The notes under the pieces: generated by a model | Databases searched by the model: none | Told to the model about the DNA's origin: nothing | The model's input: the letters and a program-made list of their open reading frames with translations, nothing else | DNA from: Ricinus communis | Lineage: Eukaryota; Streptophyta; Magnoliopsida; Malpighiales; Euphorbiaceae | Assembly (NCBI RefSeq): GCF_019578655.1 | Contig: NC_063261.1 | Location: 19,830,216 to 19,894,215, forward strand | Direction: 5' to 3' | DNA: 64,000 nt | Program-made: the position numbers and the translations under genes | Part shown: positions 34,406 to 47,720 of the stretch, piece by piece | Layout of the letters: every line of letters starts with the position of its first letter | Position numbering within the stretch: position 1 is the stretch's first letter

Positions 34406-34760
34406 ATGAGTGCATCCAGATGCCTTTCATCCAAAAAATCCAGTTCCCACGACCTCAAGGCACAATAATAGAGCAAACTTGCAACATGCTTTGGCTCATA
34501 CTTCTAATGTCTCTTGGGATGGTCAGTATCTAGAGCTTTTCATGCAGGCAAATTTGCAAAAAAAGAAAAAAAAATAGAAAAAGAAAAAAATAATAAATAA
34601 AGGAAGAGTCTGCTAAGTTGAAAACCCAAAAGGGCAGTGTGGGCGGCAGTTTTGAGCGCGTAACTAAGTGTCTTTAGTGACTATGACATTGTAAGCTTTT
34701 CAACCTAATCAGGAACACGCTTACTAATCACTAAGACTAGCACGGAGATAGGAGTCACCC
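34406..34760. other. Repeat-derived sequence without a recognisable gene
   Basis: Contains an A-rich stretch (34558-34600) and short phrases such as TTCCCACGACCTCAAGG that recall gag-like gypsy sequence, but no frame is long enough to support a call. Confidence 0.3.
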
Positions 34761-35218
34761 CCGGATAATCACCAAGACACTTTTACTAAAGAGTGGTGTT
34801 TCTCAAATTCCATAAGGAAGCTTACACCATAAATCTAGAGATGGATCCAAAAGCTAACTTTCTTATTTATATATATTAGTCTTTAATTTTATTATTTAAT
34901 AAATTATTCCCTATAAACACAAGCAGTTCATACACATGAATACCAAATAACACACATAATTTACTGAGGTCTAGCCCATTTTATTCAAGCCCAGCCCACA
35001 TTAGAGTTGTTAATCTAACTTACTAATTAATTATGTATATAGCCAACTTAGTCTAGCCCTAATTATAAGTTATGCTTTTGATTTCCAATCTTTAGCCCCA
35101 ATGGACTACTTATTATGATGAAGCTTGTTTTGGGTGAACCTATTTCTAATTTAGCCCAATCCTAACTAAAACATACCAAGGCCCGCTAAGTCCACTTCAA
35201 TTTAAGCCTAAAGGTTAC
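34761..35218 (+). repeat. Direct repeat, copy 1 of 2, unknown family
   Basis: Matches 36005-36446 in the same orientation with many mismatches and small gaps. Shared blocks include CTTTTACTAA, ATAAGGAAGCTTA, GATGGATCC, TTTGTCTTTAATTTTATT-like and TCTAGCCCATTTTA. It could be a decayed LTR pair or two copies of a non-coding repeat. No coding sequence lies between them. Confidence 0.6.
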
Positions 35219-36004
35219 AAAAGCTTAGTACGAATTTTCAAATTGATTGATTGGTGATTAATATATTTTGTGAGTTTATACTCTATTTTTAGTTCTTGTT
35301 TAGAGCTAATTCAAACTTATCAAGGAATTTATTGTTTGTGGCATTCAAATCTAACTTATCAATTTAGAATCCATACTAAATTGTGGTGTCTTCTACCTCT
35401 AATACCTTAGTTTTGATAGTTTAATATACTTGAAGGGTTTAAGGTTTCCATTGATCTAATTCTAGATAGATCTTGAGCAATGAAATCAAACTTGCATATG
35501 GGTTTAATCCTTTGATATAGGTTAGGTTCATATTAGCCTACCTAATGACACTCCAATTATATGCAACCTAAAGATAAAAAAGCTTGCATTCCTGATTATA
35601 TTATGCTTGGATTCATTGATAACATTATGATTTCTCCGTTACGCACGTGGATTTACGTCTCATCTTGCTTAATCTTAAAGCAAAGCCCTAATGCCACTGG
35701 TCAAGCTTATCAATTGTGTTTCCATAATTTCTTACACAAATCCTTGTGTCATCATGTGCTGTCGTGCCTAGAGGAATAAGGAATGATGGAGAATCCAATG
35801 GTGTAAATCTTGAATTAGAATATTTGTTCATGCCTCGATTCTCATCATTTCCTCTTTTCTCTAAAGATTCGTCTATAATCATTCAAAGAATGATATCAAT
35901 ACTCGATCAACTAATTTTCTTTCTTCACATTCGTCTAAGCATTGGATCGGTGTTTATAATTACTACTTCCATGCAATTTCACTAACAATTGTGTTCATGC
36001 TCTC
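35219..36004. other. Spacer between two direct repeats
   Basis: About 790 bp with short open frames (up to 79 codons) and no recognised domain or plausible splice structure. Confidence 0.4.
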
Positions 36005-36446
36005 CGGATACTTTTACTAATGAGGGACGTTTCTCAATTCCTTAAGGAAGCTTATGTCACAAATCTAGGGATGGATCCGGAAGCCAACTTCGTTATTTGT
36101 GTATATTTGTCTTTAATTTTATTGTTTAACGGGCTATTCCTTATAAATGAAACGATTATATATATTAACATCAAGTACTACAGCATATGAGGTCCACCTG
36201 AATCTAGCCCATTTTAAGACCCAGCCCATATTCAAAATTATTAACCTAACTTACTAGTTAATTATATACAAGGCCTGCCTAGTCTAGCTCGATTACAAGT
36301 TATGTTTTGATTTCTAGTCTAAGCATAATAGGCTGCTTTTTATGAAAAGGCCCAATTCAGTGATCTTAAATCTAATATGACACAATTTAACCTATCTGAA
36401 GCATGGCAAAGCCTATTAGGTCTATGTTGATTTTAAGTCCCAATTA
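36005..36446 (+). repeat. Direct repeat, copy 2 of 2, unknown family
   Basis: Partner of 34761-35218, starting CCGGATACTTTTACTAA. Similarity fades after about 36446. Confidence 0.6.
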
Positions 36447-38560
36447 CCATTTAGTTATCCTGATGGACTATAGTTTCATGCCAGGTCTGATTTTAAAGCA
36501 TATGTCTATATGTCAGTTTTAATTAGACAATCACCAGCAGGTATTTAGCATCCAACACAGAAAAAGCAAAAATAAATAGTAGAAAATAAATCTAGTTATT
36601 ACAACCCGCCTATAACTAAAACTTTAAAAGAAAAACTCTAAAACTAAGTTATAGTACATAAAATTGCCAAAAATACATCAAAAATTTAAATCAGCCTAGA
36701 AACTATACACAGCCAATGGGCTCAAAGGGCTTCGGATGGCTTTCCTGTAGTTTTCCTTGATTTCTCGCGCCGAGTACTGATTTTCATATGCACAGAGGGT
36801 AAAAATTCAATTAGAAATATATAAAATTAACAAAAGAATGGAAATATAATCTAATTATGTTTACTATTAACTAATCAAATCCAAAACTCAATCACATCAT
36901 ATTCAAAATCCTAAGTGTTCTTATATTCATATTCAAAAGACTACAATCAACATGTTTAGTAGAAAGGAATTCTAATTTAATCACGTAAATCATGTGGAAC
37001 AAACATAAAAAATTATTCCTAATATTTTTCTATAAACAAAAGTATATCTAAGAAGCAATTGGAGAAGAGATTGATGATGTGGATGTAGAGGAACCCTCAG
37101 GTTGTCACTATTGTTTGTCGTTCTGCGAGTCTCAAGAGACGAGGAAGTTGTTGAATCAAAGAGTGGTTGGAAATCCAGTTCTACTTTTGGAATTTCAGAA
37201 AAGTTTATGTCATTCTTTAATGGGTTTCCTAATTTGGAGCTCTTTCTTAGTGGCTGGCTAAGGGCTAATTATTTGTATATGTTGATATAGCTAGAAATTT
37301 TTGGAAATTCTTGCTCTAGTAATTAATTAGTGTTACTAGCCTTAGACCTAAGCCATATTATTCTATTTATAGGAGTAGGGTTAAGAAACCCTAGGAGATA
37401 CTAATAATTATTCAATTATTTTAAAAAATAGATTGTAATTATCCATCCTTTTTATTAGATTAATATCAAATAAAAAAGGATTAAATGTTTTATTTTCAAA
37501 AAATTATCATTAAAAGATACTTAAAATTTCCAATAATTATCATAAATACATTTTAGAAACTTATTTTTTACTAATTTTTGGCATTTTAGGTCTAAAATAT
37601 ACATCAAATGATGTCATACGGATTGTTATCTATACATTACGTTAGCCCAAAATTTACAAAATTATTGTTTTTTCTTTTTTTAATGATGGATTCATTGGAG
37701 CCGGATTTGATCAAAGAAAGTTATCCGACCAATCAAGAGAAAAAAGAGAGGTAAGTAAGAAATGGACCTTGTCCAAATTTCCAATGATAAAGTTAAATGA
37801 TTGAGAGGAATTTAATAAAATAACGGTAAAATTTTTAATAAAATATATAATTTATGCATATGAAAGAGAAGTATTTATATCTGATTATTGGTGGTAACCG
37901 GTCAATAAAAAAGAAAAAAAAATATTCTTTTCTTATGATAGAATCATTTTGCTAATTATGTTACAACCGCTTAGTAGTTAGGAATACTTGGCTAGTCTAG
38001 AGTTTTATGACGTTATTACAAAGTTCGGCATTACTTTTTAGATGTTTTCGATCTATCAAAAATTTAGACGACTCTTATCTGATAGTAACATAGGATCGGG
38101 CTAGTTTTTCAAATCTTCATACCGCTCCATGGTCTTTGATCAAAAGTTGACAGTTTGACTCAATTGATCATCGTATTCTATCATTTAGTATTAGCGCATT
38201 TTATAAAAACAAATAGCTAATCTTTTATGATTTATACATATACATGCATTGAAATACAATGTTCTCTTCCATTTTGATTGCTATATCAGTTTTTCAAGTG
38301 TCTGCTAAAGAAAAAAAAAATCCTTGTTATTGGGGTTTTTTTTTCTAGTTAGCCCTCTTAATCTTTTTTGGTTATTACAAAAATGTGAAAACTCTCCTCC
38401 CATTTCTTTTTCTATGTAATTTACTCTCATTTTATTTTTTTTATGGAATTTATTTCATTAATTTGAAGAAACACCTAAAATTCAGGGGTAGAGACAGCAA
38501 GATTTATTTGGGGGGCTAGAAATTAGAAATATTTATGAGGACCTAACACTAACTTGTCTA

Positions 38561-38616
<56 letters not shown>

Positions 38617-40380
38617 AGAAAAAAGTTTGGGAGGGGCAAGGCTTCCCTTGTCCTCTTTGTGTGCCTGTCTCAGCCACTGCCTGAATCAAATATCAATAAA
38701 ATAATGATTCTTATGAAAATAAAAAGGGGTGTTTGTCTGTTGGTAAGACTGTTTAAAATAAATTGATAAACTTTTTGACTTCAAGTAGTTCTATTAGAAC
38801 TAATATGTAACTCACAACTTTCTGTATTTTTTATAGTTGGTTTTCTCAACCCCTTAAAATGTGTAATTATTTATGATATATATCTAGTTCTTGGTTTAAT
38901 TTTCTAGACAATAGAGTTAGGTTATCCCTTATACAAAGTATAACAATAGTAAAAAAAAAAAAAAAAAAAATTGCTCCAATTTGAGACCTTACTCAAATAT
39001 AGATTTATTATTGTACTAGTTTGTGGGTGTATTTATCATTAAATTAAAAAAAATTATAAATCTTATAATTTTAAAAAAGCTATTGAAGTGAAGTTCTTAA
39101 GATTATTAAGACTTGATATTTGATAAAAAGTCACTCTTTTTTAATACTGTTTACCTTTCACTTTTTTCTCATATTAAGTCAATGTTATAACTTTTCTAAG
39201 CATATGCTATCACAATAGAGTCAAAATTTGTTAAATATACTTTTCATAACTAAAGAATGCCTTTACATTAGCTACTTTTAAGGCTTGAAACATACTGGTT
39301 CAATTTGGTGAGTTTATCTAATACATACAAATTTAATAATCTAACAAGTTTAATGAGATATAGAAGAATTTTGGATTTAATATAGAAGACTATAATCTTT
39401 AGTTTATAGTTACTAAGAAAGAAAAGCTAAAAATGAAAAATTAAAATTTCTAAAAAGGAAAAATTAAAATGATTCAATATATTACAAAATGGAGATGACA
39501 ATTTTAATAACGCATATATATTTCAATTTGAATAAGATTTTAAATAAAATTTTAAGTTCGAATATGATTTTTTTTAATGCTATGGGATGGAATTAGATAT
39601 TCACCTATTAGAAGACATTTAAATCTAAATGTGATTTAGTGGGCTTCCACAGGTCAAGAATCTATTTTGACTAATGCATCTGGGCTGAAAGGAGATAGAA
39701 TTGGGCCATGTGAAGCAATTTTTACACATCAGCATTTGAGTTTATTTTATTTTTTATTTTATTTTTTTGCAGGATCTAACTAAATAAACTTTTAATTCAA
39801 AATTACAGAAAAAATTTAACCAATTTGGAAGATTCAGGAACCGAAAACAGAAAAAATAAATAAATTATATTTATTAAGAAACAAATACTAGCAATAAATC
39901 AATTATGGGGATGTTAAAAAAGATGCACTATAAATTAATTATCTTATTGAAGCAAACTATAATTATAAAGCAACTAATTGCACCTTAATAGACATTATTA
40001 AGCTAATCCAACAAAGAATCATTCCAAAAGAAAAAAAGATGAAAATGTTTGTTAGTTATGAACATTGTCTACAACCCTTTTGATAATGTCATGAACATAA
40101 CCTTTTTTTCTAGGAATAAAGAAAGCTATATACATGGAGGTCCCCCTTAAGAATATGACATCCTTTTAACCCCACTTGGGCAGTTGTTAGCAATTAAATC
40201 AAAAGATGGGATGAAAATGTAGGGTTAAGGGTCCCCTCTCTTATTTGAGATACCATTTTCATGTATAGTCCCAAAATTAATTACCATAAATACTACTGCC
40301 TTACCTACCATTTTCTTATATGTACCCACTTGTTTTTCTCATCAACAAAAATGGTTCAATCAAGTTCAAAATTAGGTTTG
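36447..40380. other. AT-rich intergenic DNA with repeat debris
   Basis: No supportable gene. A (TA)n microsatellite lies at 38565-38612. It is flanked by GGGGGGCTAGAAATT and GTTTGGGAGGGGCAAGGC, phrases that recall a dispersed plant repeat but could not be assigned. A poly-A run is at 38950-38970. The open frames at 37079-37290 have no recognisable product. Confidence 0.45.
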
Positions 40381-40384
40381 TCCC

Positions 40385-40500
40385 AAAATGGAGTCTTGGC
40401 CTGATGGTCAAGACTGAGGTTCCACCACAATTAACAGGCTTTGGGTTTGATCTTATGTAGGATGTATTTGAATTTTGTTTGCTTTGTATAATTACTTTAT
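40385..40500 (+). mobile_element. Possible tRNA-derived SINE fragment
   Basis: TTGGCCTGATGGTCAAG (about 40396-40412) resembles a polymerase III A box as found in plant SINEs. GGGTTTGATCTT (about 40443-40454) resembles a B box at roughly tRNA-like spacing. It is followed by a T-rich end. Both boxes deviate from consensus and no target duplication was resolved. Confidence 0.4.
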
Positions 40501-43500
40501 TTTGCAAATGTGTTTATCATATATAATTCATTTATGTAGAATTAATTTGTATTCTATCTTGGGAAAAAAAGAAAGAAAGGGTTTTAAGTTTTGTCATGTA
40601 TAAACAAGACCATGTTTGGGTGTTTTCTTTCCAATGACATGCATAAAAAGGGAGTGTTGAATATATAAGAGAATATATACGGGCTTGTAATATAAAAAGT
40701 AAATCCATTAATTATTCAAATGTCCTCCATTAATTTATTTTGTCTTATATAATTTTAAATTAATAAATAATTAATAATCTGTTGGTTTCTCTTTTTTCTT
40801 TAATAAGATGAATATATTTTTTATTTACTAATTTACAATATATATTAAACTTCAAAGTTTGAATCTCAATAGCTTTTTTGCTTATTTAAATTTGTAATTG
40901 AGCTAAATTTTTTTTCTTCATGAATCACAGTTGGGTTCTGATAACACTGCCTGTTAGCAGTGGATGTATCTCCTTCGTAGTTAATAAAGTTTTATTTCGT
41001 TAGTGAATAAAATAAAGAAGGAGAAAAAGAAACAGAAAACTTTACAACCTAACAATGGCAAGAGGGTTCCTTTTAGTCTCTTGTCACTCCTGTAAAGATT
41101 TGATAAAACCCAACTTATGAAAGATTGATCCCTATCTTCTTCTTCTTCTTGTTCTTCTTGGTCATCTTCATCATCTTCTTATAGCTTTTCTCAAGTAGGT
41201 TCTTGTTCAAGAAAAATTAAAAAAGAAAGAAGAAAAGATATAAAGTGAAGTTTCATAATATGAAATTATGAAGAGGCTTTTCCATGAAGGACCCCAGTCT
41301 CGCTCTATCTCTCTCTTTCACAAAACAAAAATAAAAATGCACAAGGAGTGCACGTGGTTGAGAGCGTAAAGAGGAAGTGTGGTGTTGATGGGTGAAGAAA
41401 GAGCATCATGTGTTTTGGGTCCCCATGGAAGACCATGCTTTATACCCATTGCCCCACTCTTTGATTTCTAAATCATTCTGCTACACCAATCACAAACACA
41501 CATTTACCTTTTACCATTTTTTCCTTCATAAGTTTTTTTTTTTTTTTTTTCTTAAAAAAAGGAAATGTATATAGCTTATTTTAAGTATATATATTTTTAA
41601 ATTTGGTGTAAATTATAACTTATCTTTAATTGGATTGCAAATATAAACTATGGTGTATACAAATTCATCTATAATCACTTGATTGAAAAAAAAAAAAAAA
41701 AGCCTCCATGGAGATTAAAATATTAAAGGACTTCATCTAACATTTAACGCTTTTGAGATTAAGGGATAATAGTATAAATAATTATTGAATTTTGTATTTA
41801 ATTTTAATTTAATTATAAATTTTTATTTATTTTATTTCAATCATTCAACTTTTATTTTAGTTACAGATTAGTTCAATTCTTGATAAAAAAATACACGTCA
41901 CAATTTTATTTTTTAATTATTTTTTCTTATTGATTGTTTTTGCCATATATGAATAAATTAAAGTATAATTAAATTTAAATATAAAATAAATTAAATTAAA
42001 ATTTTATAACTAAAACAATGATTTATATCTTTTATCTCTTTATTTAACTTACTTTAACAATAATGTGAGTGGAGATGTTAATTCTCATGCTATAAAAAAG
42101 AAAAAAAAATATATATATATAAGCAAGTAGCAATTTTCAGATCACCACTTTAAAAGGCACATGTAAATAAGCTATACAAGAAAGAAAAAAGAAAAGGGTT
42201 TAAATGTAAAGCAAATGAAAGTATAGGGATGGTTAATGATTTTGCTTGTGCATCTCCACACAGTCTGGTGTACACACATTATCATGTACCCAAGCTGCAT
42301 GCAAGATCATGTCTAATGAAATAAAATTCAATACACCAAAAAGAAAGCTGTATGATCCTTGCAATAAAATAACTAAATAATATTATAGAATAAAGATCAA
42401 TGAATGATATTTTACCCTATGCACCCAATTAAAGATCCCTTTTGATTTTTCATTTTTCTTTAAAAATTAATATATTAATGGGATGTCTTTGTCTGTAAGG
42501 AACAACAATTTTGTCCACTGTTTATAGCCTTCTTTTTTTTTTTCTATTCTTTATAATAAATAGAGAATGGACCCACTGAGATAATAATATAGATCTCAGT
42601 TGTAAATATTAAGTAGACCCACTTCTGATATAGATTGATCAAAGGAACAATAGCAATATTAAAAGGTAGAGACTACTTTGAATGGATATTAACATATTAA
42701 TTAAAGATTTTTCTTTTCTTTTTTGCAAGAATGATAGGCATTGTAGGGACAAGAATTCCCAAATCAAGAACATATTTATCTATAAATATATACTCTGAAG
42801 CAATTAGAATCCAAAAGGTTATCTGAGGCAGCACACACACATGAGATGCAAACAAATACTAGCCAAGAACACAATCTTTTCATCAAGATCCTCTGATGTA
42901 AGATGTATCAATATGTGTTTTGAAATGATTTTGTAAGCTATGAACAAGCCAAATTTCAAGTGTCAATTGTTATTCAAGTATTTCTTTTTCTTCTTGTATA
43001 ATGAAAGAAATGCATGATTGTTTTGCAAGTATGTTCCATAAACTCCAATGGAGATATTTGATAGCTAGGAAATGCCCTATCAAATATTTCACTTGTTTTT
43101 ACTTTTAATATTTCATCTATAAAATTTGTCAAAAATCTCGAGTTTGAGTCTTTTGATCCGCCGTCTATCAAATATTACTAGAAATCATTTAATTAATGTT
43201 TTCACTAAAAGAATTTATATTATTTTTGTCTATCATCCATTAATGCTGCAAATATTGATGAGATAAAGAACTCCTTTACTCAAAAAATCTGTAAAATATA
43301 TAGAGAATTTTTTATTTTTTTTATAGAAAAAAAGGGTCTTTGAAAAAGAATTTGATTTGAGAGGAACTTGCTTAATTATGGGACTGGGACATTGAATTGA
43401 AGGCTGCAATGCTGTTATTGTAAAAGAGTCATGAATCTCATGGCCTGTCAGGAGACATATCTTTAGCTAAAGCATGAATTTTCTAATCCTCCCTTCTTAT

Positions 43501-44774
43501 ATATTGTCTCTAACCTTTGGTGGACAATGGCATATGAACTCTTTGACAATTATGTTTGTGATTTTGGAAAACAATTATGAAAGGCTAAAGAATATGAGAG
43601 ATACAACTCTTAAGATTCTCCATTTATAAGAACATTATCATTTTTAGTTAATTATAGCATTTTTGTTGGTAGGCCATTAATAAGTAATTAGTGAAAGACC
43701 AATTAGGAATCTTTAGTCCATAACTTGGTCAAGAAATTGAAAGAGGAAAACATTTACATACAATTCACATCATATCAAAGTATTATATTTACCAAATTAC
43801 ATGACAATTTTTATTTCATAGTTTCTTTTTTTCCACCTTTTTTGAGTGTTAGGAGATCATTTGTGACTGAAGTATAAAATTCCCACCTCTGTTGTCACTT
43901 GTTTCATATGTCACTGTGAATAATTGGAAGTGGAAAGCACCTTTTTGACATCTCACTATTAAGTTAAGTTGTTAATGTTTTGTAAACATGTGTTTTCTCT
44001 TTTGCAAATTCAAAGCAAATAAGAGGCCAAACTCAGAAAACAACAAGAGGAAAGAGTTTTGAAAACATGTAGCTAGAAATGCCAACTACAAAATTGTGTG
44101 CCCAAATGAAGCATGGTTCTTTGGCAAATTGCATTGGCATATGATTCCATCATCTCCAACCACCTTACTGGCAGAATATTTATTAGCATTTCATTTTTTT
44201 TTTTTAAAGAAAATTATACATTTTAATAATTGTTTTATTTTTTTATTTTTGATGCCTTGCCTGTTACTACAGAATCAAATCCTTTTTTACTTTTAGACAT
44301 TTCTCCTTTATTTGAAGAAGGATAATCCATGATCTGAGTTAAATCTGTGTTGTCAAACCATTAAAAAGAGAATGTTAGATAATTAAACTTATATAATCTC
44401 ATTGGAACATGAGACTGTATTTTCCATTAAATTGTTTGGTTCTTCATTCATGCAAGTGGTGGTCTTGTGGCTGGAAGATTTCTCTGAGCTGTTTACACTA
44501 TTAAAAAAAAAAAAAAGAACAAATAAAAGTCAAAAACGAGTTTTTCTTTTTGGTACCCTATAGTTGGGAACTTTATAGCATTTTCACATGCAATATTGTC
44601 TTCTTCTCTAAATATGTTCATATTGAATTTTCTCTCCAATTTAGTATGTGTTGATCACAGGAATATAAATAAATAAGCAAAAAACAAAAATTAACAACAC
44701 AAGATTTTAACGAGAGCGATGAGGAGCTGTATCTATTATTATTAGAAAATCATACACATTTTTAGGCTATAAAT

Positions 44775-44808
<34 letters not shown>

Positions 44809-47500
44809 TACAATTACAAAAAATCATGTACCGTACCACGGAGCGTTGCCCTCGCACTCCCAATCCACTTAGACTGTAGCCCGTAGACTAACTACGAAAC
44901 TCCCCCATCGGACAGATGCTGTCACTCTGCTCCATTCGCTCGTTCTGCTCCACTCCAGCATATGTCCCTTAAACTAGTATATAAGTCATACCTAGCAGTA
45001 TGATAATTATACTTATGTTCTAATCTCTTTAGAACCCAATTAAAAGAAAAGGTAATTTGAAAACTCAAGCCATAAAAAAGACCAAAATAGCAAAAGTAAT
45101 CATTTTAAATTATGTAATCCCATGCAATAATTATATGGATGCTTTATATAAGAATAACTTCTATATAGTTATAAAAATTTATATAAGAATAACTTTTATA
45201 TAATTATAAAAAGTTATAGTCTTAATTTGTATCATTTGTAAATATGAATAAATTTTATATGTATAAGTTATAATTTTTTTAAATTTTATTTTAATAAAAT
45301 ATTTTTTATATAATAATATTTGTATATATATTTAAAAATATATGTTATGCTATATTTTTTATTATTTTATCTCATTAATTATATTTATATAATATGACAA
45401 AATATTAATATTTTTTATCTTTGGTTGCTATTATTTTATTTAATATAATTAAACATTAAGCCAATAGAAAAATTTTAATACTCAAATTTTTATTAAATTA
45501 TAATTTATTTATAGTCATAAATTCTATTTGGTCTTACGTGTATACTATATACAAGTTTTACCGTATCTGAGTTGTTTTGATGTTATAGTGTCTATTTGAG
45601 ATTACCGTTGGGTAAAAAAATATATATAATTTTAAAATTTTTAAGTAATGTTTATTAAATATATTTTTTATGAATATATTATTTTATCTTTTCTAAAAGT
45701 AGTTTTTGAAAAACACTTTTGTAGAATTCAATCCAAATGGGGCTTTAGTGGATTGAAAATGACCAAGTCTAGAAGACATTTATTAATCAATTATATAATA
45801 TAGTCTTATCATTAGACTCTAATGATTATATTAATGCATACGTAGTAGAGTTGGTAATACATAATGATAAAAGGGATGACAAATTTCATCAAACTTTTCC
45901 ATCTATGTTTGAATTTCTTTTTGGCTCCGGAAGTGTTTGAGGCCGCTTATTATGGCTCATTTTCCACCGCACGATCTTTAATCATTTCTTTTTAATTATA
46001 TAATAATTCTTTCACTCATTCGTCAAATAAATTTATACATCTTAATAGATAAGTATAATTATAAAACTAATTAAGAGTACACTAATATAAACAACTTATA
46101 ATTTAATGATAAAATGCTTTAATTTATGAATATTTAATAATATTTATAATTAGAATCGAGTCAAAAAAGAAAATCAAATCAATATTCGAACTAAAATCAA
46201 TTAAACTGAATGAAATCTTTCGATTAATTAATTATTTTTTAACTTAATTATATCTATAACTTTCTTAAAGACCAATTTGATTTTTTTATTTTAAAATATA
46301 AAAACAAAAGCTGAACAGTCGACCTTTAATCTATGGTTTTGATTAACTGAACTGTAATTATCTCTACATATAATTAATAATTAAATATCTATTTCAAATT
46401 GCAGGTGTTGAATAAAATTGTGTACATTATGATAAAGAGAAAAACATTGAAATTTTTTTTTTTTTTTTATAATCGAGCACTATTTGAATAAAATTATTTC
46501 TTACATTAAGTATTAGGATAAAATTATATTTTACTGAACAATAATATAAGCCCTTATTAGCTAGTTTATTGTCATTCTTCCTTGCAATTTTATCAATAGT
46601 TTATATCGGATTATAAGACTGCCACATTAAAGGAATAAAAAAAAGATGTTTATATGCATATATGTATTCAGTTAATCTCTATAATCCTGATTCTCAATGG
46701 CTTAATATGACATTTTTTCCTTCTCACAAATATTTAGATATGATTAATTTAGGCGTAAATTTAACATTCTCGAGTTGAGTTAAATATTTGAATATCTCTT
46801 TTTCTTTTTTAAAATTATACGAGTTAAATTTTAAAATAATTTTATTCTAAATTTAGTCAAATTACTTCATATTTTAGTAAAAGAATTATTCTTATTGATT
46901 TGAAAAGAAAGAAGAGTTATATACTTATAAATGAGGTTAGAATAATTTTAATTAAATTTCATACTAATCCAAAAATTATTATAAAATGTATATATAAATA
47001 AAGAACTAGATAGATAAATAAAGAAAGAAATTGATAACGAGTAGCTCATATCAACTAATGTAAGAGTGTATATCTTTATTTATACACTAAATCAAAATAT
47101 ATCAAATCGATAAATAATTGATACATATTTATTAATTTTAAATAATTAAATATATATTAATTATTAATATTAAAATATAAAATATTTATATATTTATTTT
47201 CTTATTTGTTATAAAATATATATTTAATATAAATAAAAATTTAATGTAGGTAAAAATTGTCTCTTCATTTATTCAAATTTATCTTCAATTTTGTTTCAAT
47301 CTCTAAAAGGAAAAGAAAAGAAAATCAAATTCAACTTTTATTTTACTCAAACTATGGTCTTTGGTTTTGGTTAATTTTTTGTCCTTTAATAATAATAATA
47401 ATAATATTTAATGTAATTACAGTTTGGCCTTTTGCTTTTGGCAATGGCAGGTATTTTGTCTAGTAAAAGAGAAAATAATGAGAATATATAAATATTACAA
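40501..47500. other. AT-rich gene desert
   Basis: No supported gene on either strand. It holds many homopolymer runs, a (TA)n run at about 44781-44805, a 35-bp tandem duplication at about 45143-45212 (TTTATATAAGAATAACTT repeated), and a GC-richer patch at 44840-44960 that recalls retrotransposon leader sequence. Open frames are short, low-complexity and without domains. Confidence 0.45.
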
Positions 47501-47510
47501 AAATGGCCCC

Positions 47511-47720
47511 CACGTGCCACACGTGCAGAAGTACCACTGGAATATAATCAGTTAATCACACACAAAGCCTGCTTAAGATGAACTGTCAAAAAGTATTTTA
47601 TAGAAATTTGGTCAAAGAAAACACAAAATCTCTGAAATTACAGTTACATGCTTTCATTTCGAGGGCCCCACTTCCTTATGCCTTCTTCCTCTTTAGCTTC
47701 CATATAAGTACCACCCCCTC
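47511..47720 (+). promoter_or_regulatory. Promoter-like cluster: two G-boxes, a TCP-type site and a TATA-like box
   Basis: CACGTG occurs at 47511-47516 and 47520-47525. GGCCCCAC, matching GGNCCCAC, lies at about 47664-47671, and CCATATAAGTACC at about 47699-47711. Order and spacing resemble a plant core promoter, but no recognisable gene follows within 2.5 kb. The DUF620 start codon is about 2.8 kb away. Confidence 0.3.

Noticed and set aside
37079..37290. Two overlapping 60-codon frames in GC-richer sequence.
   Set aside because: No domain, no splice context, and surrounded by repeat debris.
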